The notes below the pieces were generated by a model. The model did no database searches, was not told the origin of the DNA, and saw nothing but the letters and a program-made list of their open reading frames with translations. Below are positions 5,769 to 6,988 of a stretch of 6,988 nt of DNA, piece by piece. The first letter of the stretch is position 1. Each line of letters opens with the position of its first letter. Location of the stretch: NCBI GenBank assembly GCA_965371965.1, contig CBDVAM010000161.1, positions 1 to 6,988 on the forward strand, written 5' to 3'. The stretch is from S146-42 sp965371965. GTDB taxonomy: Bacteria; Planctomycetota; Phycisphaerae; Phycisphaerales; UBA1924. Both the position numbers and the translations under genes were made by a program.

Positions 5769-6650
5769 CTAGTCGATGGTCTCGACCTTGTTGGAACGGT
5801 CTTCGTCGATGAGGTTGATGCTCATCGGGTTTCGTTGGGTGTCTTCGGAGAAGAACATCTCCTGGATATCTCCCTTGAGGAACTCGGCGTGCCCGTCGGT
5901 GAAGACGTAGTTGCCGCCCGCGGACTTATGGTTATCGACCGGGGCGAAGAAGCCGGGCTCGGTGCCCGCTGCCTCGGCGTCGGCTCTTCGGGCGTACCAG
6001 GCGAGGACGTTGACGTCGGGGCCGTTGGTCTCGTCGCCCCACATCGGCGCGGGTGTGACGATGACGGGCTCGTCGGTCTTGAGCCCGGCGATATAGATAT
6101 AGCTGATGTTGTAGCTGATGACGTCCTCGCGGCTGCCCGGAGTCTTGGGGGCGAGGGGGATCGCAAGGGTGTAGGGCATGGCGTTGCCGGGATCGGTTCT
6201 TGGGCCGTAGTAGCGATCCTCGAAGTCCGACGGGCAGCGCAGTCCGCCGAAGCCGTCGATGTAGGGTTCGAGCAACGGAATTCTGTTGCGATCGACGTAG
6301 GAACTGTTCTCGGGATCGGGCAGGAAGAGGCCCCGGTAGCCCAGGTGTTCGCCGTCGCCGACCTGGTAGAGGCTGAAGAGCCCCGCGACGCCGCCGTAGA
6401 CGTGCTGGCCCTGCATGAAGCGGGGATCCTGGTAGTTGCTGCCCCTGGGCATGACGGGGAACCAACTGTTCTCGTCGTTGGCGTAGAGGGTCATGGTCAG
6501 CGACATCTGCTTGTTGTTGGACAGGCACATGGCGTTGCGTCCGGCCTCGCGGGCCGAGCCGAGCGCGGGCAGGAGGATGGCGATGAGCACGGCGATGATG
6601 GCGATCACCACGAGCAGTTCGATGAGGGTGAATGCTCTGCGTGTGGTCAC
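5769..6650 (-). CDS. Type II secretion-like pseudopilin with C-terminal H-X-DG element
   Basis: A 293-residue prepilin-type protein starting at GTG 6648-6650, with GGAG eight bases upstream. Extending to the in-frame ATG at 6782 would add 44 residues ahead of the leader, which is unlikely. The leader is MTTRRA followed by FTLIELLVVIAIIAVLIAILL. The prepilin peptidase should cut before F7, leaving Glu at position +5, and the hydrophobic stretch (7-30) forms the pilin helix. Position -1 is Ala rather than the usual Gly, a pattern often seen in planctomycete pseudopilins. The globular part contains CLSNNKQMSL (42-51), a region around GGLRCPSDFEDRYYGP, and near the C-terminus NHKSAGGNYVFTDGHAEFL, the element found in the H-X9-DG class of these proteins; here I count ten residues between His and DG. 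The amylase gene follows after 99 bases on the same strand. A surface or secretion role in glycan use is plausible but not shown; planctomycete genomes carry many such genes. Confidence 0.9.
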   Translation of the reverse strand: MTTRRAFTLIELLVVIAIIAVLIAILLPALGSAREAGRNAMCLSNNKQMSLTMTLYANDENSWFPVMPRGSNYQDPRFMQGQHVYGGVAGLFSLYQVGDGEHLGYRGLFLPDPENSSYVDRNRIPLLEPYIDGFGGLRCPSDFEDRYYGPRTDPGNAMPYTLAIPLAPKTPGSREDVISYNISYIYIAGLKTDEPVIVTPAPMWGDETNGPDVNVLAWYARRADAEAAGTEPGFFAPVDNHKSAGGNYVFTDGHAEFLKGDIQEMFFSEDTQRNPMSINLIDEDRSNKVETID

Positions 6651-6658
6651 AGAGTGAT

Positions 6659-6662
6659 CTCC
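6659..6662 (-). promoter_or_regulatory. Ribosome binding site deciding the pseudopilin GTG start
   Basis: GGAG on the minus strand lies eight bases before the GTG at 6650. It puts the start six residues ahead of the prepilin cleavage site, as expected for this class. Confidence 0.6.
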
Positions 6663-6835
6663 GTTGGGAGCCCTCGGGGTGCGGATCCAGAGACTCGGGG
6701 CCAACTGGAGGATATCCGCGCCCGATGATTGGGTCCCGTGGCGGGACGAAAATCGAACGGGTTTGCTCGCATTTCCAACCATCGTGAGAGCTTTGGTGAG
6801 AGGTGAGTTGACGGCATGTGGCCAACGTCGTCGCT

Positions 6836-6855
6836 CCCCGGACTCGTGCGCGGGG
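6836..6855. other. Short GC hairpin in pseudopilin leader
   Basis: CCCCG (6836-6840) and CGGGG (6851-6855) can pair around a ten-base loop. No U-run follows on either strand, so it is not a standard terminator. It may fold in the leader RNA, but five base pairs could occur by chance in GC-rich DNA. Confidence 0.25.
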
Positions 6856-6906
6856 TTTCGCCCATTGAACTCTCCACATTAGGCAAACGTGGCGGGCATC
6901 GGTGCA

Positions 6907-6935
6907 ATCAGAGTTATGGATCGATAACTGGTAAA
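6907..6935 (-). promoter_or_regulatory. Candidate promoter of the pseudopilin-amylase unit
   Basis: On the minus strand TTTACC (6930-6935) and TCTGAT (6907-6912) are 17 bases apart, each matching the sigma70 boxes at 4 of 6 positions. The match is modest; it is supported mainly by the palindrome that fills the spacer. Confidence 0.35.
6912..6929. promoter_or_regulatory. 18-base near-palindrome, possible operator
   Basis: AGTTATGGATCGATAACT matches its own reverse complement at 16 of 18 positions, with six-base arms AGTTAT/ATAACT around GATC. It fills the spacer of the candidate promoter, a position where a bound repressor would block polymerase. A LacI- or GntR-type sugar regulator would fit the neighbouring amylase, but no regulator gene is visible in the window. 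Confidence 0.4.
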
Positions 6936-6988
6936 CTCCCGGTGGGCCTGTTCCCTCAGGGCGTGAGAATGGAGGGCAGTTCGCTGGC

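Larger units (their letters stand above)
6651..6988. other. Intergenic leader region upstream of the pseudopilin
   Basis: These 338 bases to the right edge contain no gene I can support. They hold the pseudopilin ribosome binding site, a GC-rich potential hairpin (6836-6855), and a candidate promoter with an 18-base near-palindrome (6907-6935). If that promoter is right, the mRNA leader is about 250 bases. I recognise no known riboswitch in it. Confidence 0.5.

Noticed and set aside
6647..6907. Minus-strand open frame of 86 codons upstream of the pseudopilin
   Set aside because: It has no domain or clear ribosome binding site, and it overlaps the pseudopilin start in another frame.

Overview
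The window is high-GC bacterial DNA in which every gene I can support lies on the minus strand. It most likely comes from a planctomycete, probably of the Phycisphaerae. Three things point there. The amylase ends in a paired Asp-rich, dockerin-like signal finishing in Gly-Cys. There is a pseudopilin of the Arg-Arg-Ala-Phe-Thr-Leu-Ile-Glu type with a C-terminal H-X-DG element. Both features are very common in that group. This assignment is inference from protein features, not from a marker gene.

Left half (1-2725, read right to left): a four-gene redox cassette. It starts with an Rrf2-family regulator that keeps the Cys/Cys/Cys/His ligand set of iron-sulfur Rrf2 proteins (2133-2600). Next come a predicted outer-membrane beta-barrel protein (1371-2081), a Tat-exported ferredoxin-like subunit with four 4Fe-4S motifs (384-1319), and the start of an NrfD/PsrC-type membrane quinone-interacting subunit that runs off the left edge (1-368). 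Gaps are 51, 51 and 15 bases, so the set is probably one operon. Upstream of the regulator are a good sigma70-like promoter (TTGACC-N17-TAGAGT) and three head-to-tail 24-base dyad units, the nearest overlapping the -35 box. This looks like an autoregulatory operator array.

Middle and right (2946-6650): a pseudopilin gene (5769-6650) followed after 99 bases by a secreted GH13 alpha-amylase-family enzyme of 907 residues (2946-5669). The enzyme has all four GH13 regions and the complete Asp/Glu/Asp triad, then beta-rich modules, then the two-repeat Gly-Cys-ending dockerin-like tail. A four-tract G-quadruplex motif lies directly after its stop codon. A candidate promoter whose spacer is filled by an 18-base near-palindrome lies about 250 bases upstream of the pseudopilin.

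Working model: the left cassette moves electrons between the quinone pool and a periplasmic partner encoded beyond the left edge, under a redox- or NO-responsive regulator. The right pair serves extracellular or surface starch-type glycan use. No RNA genes, insertion sequences or CRISPR arrays were seen.
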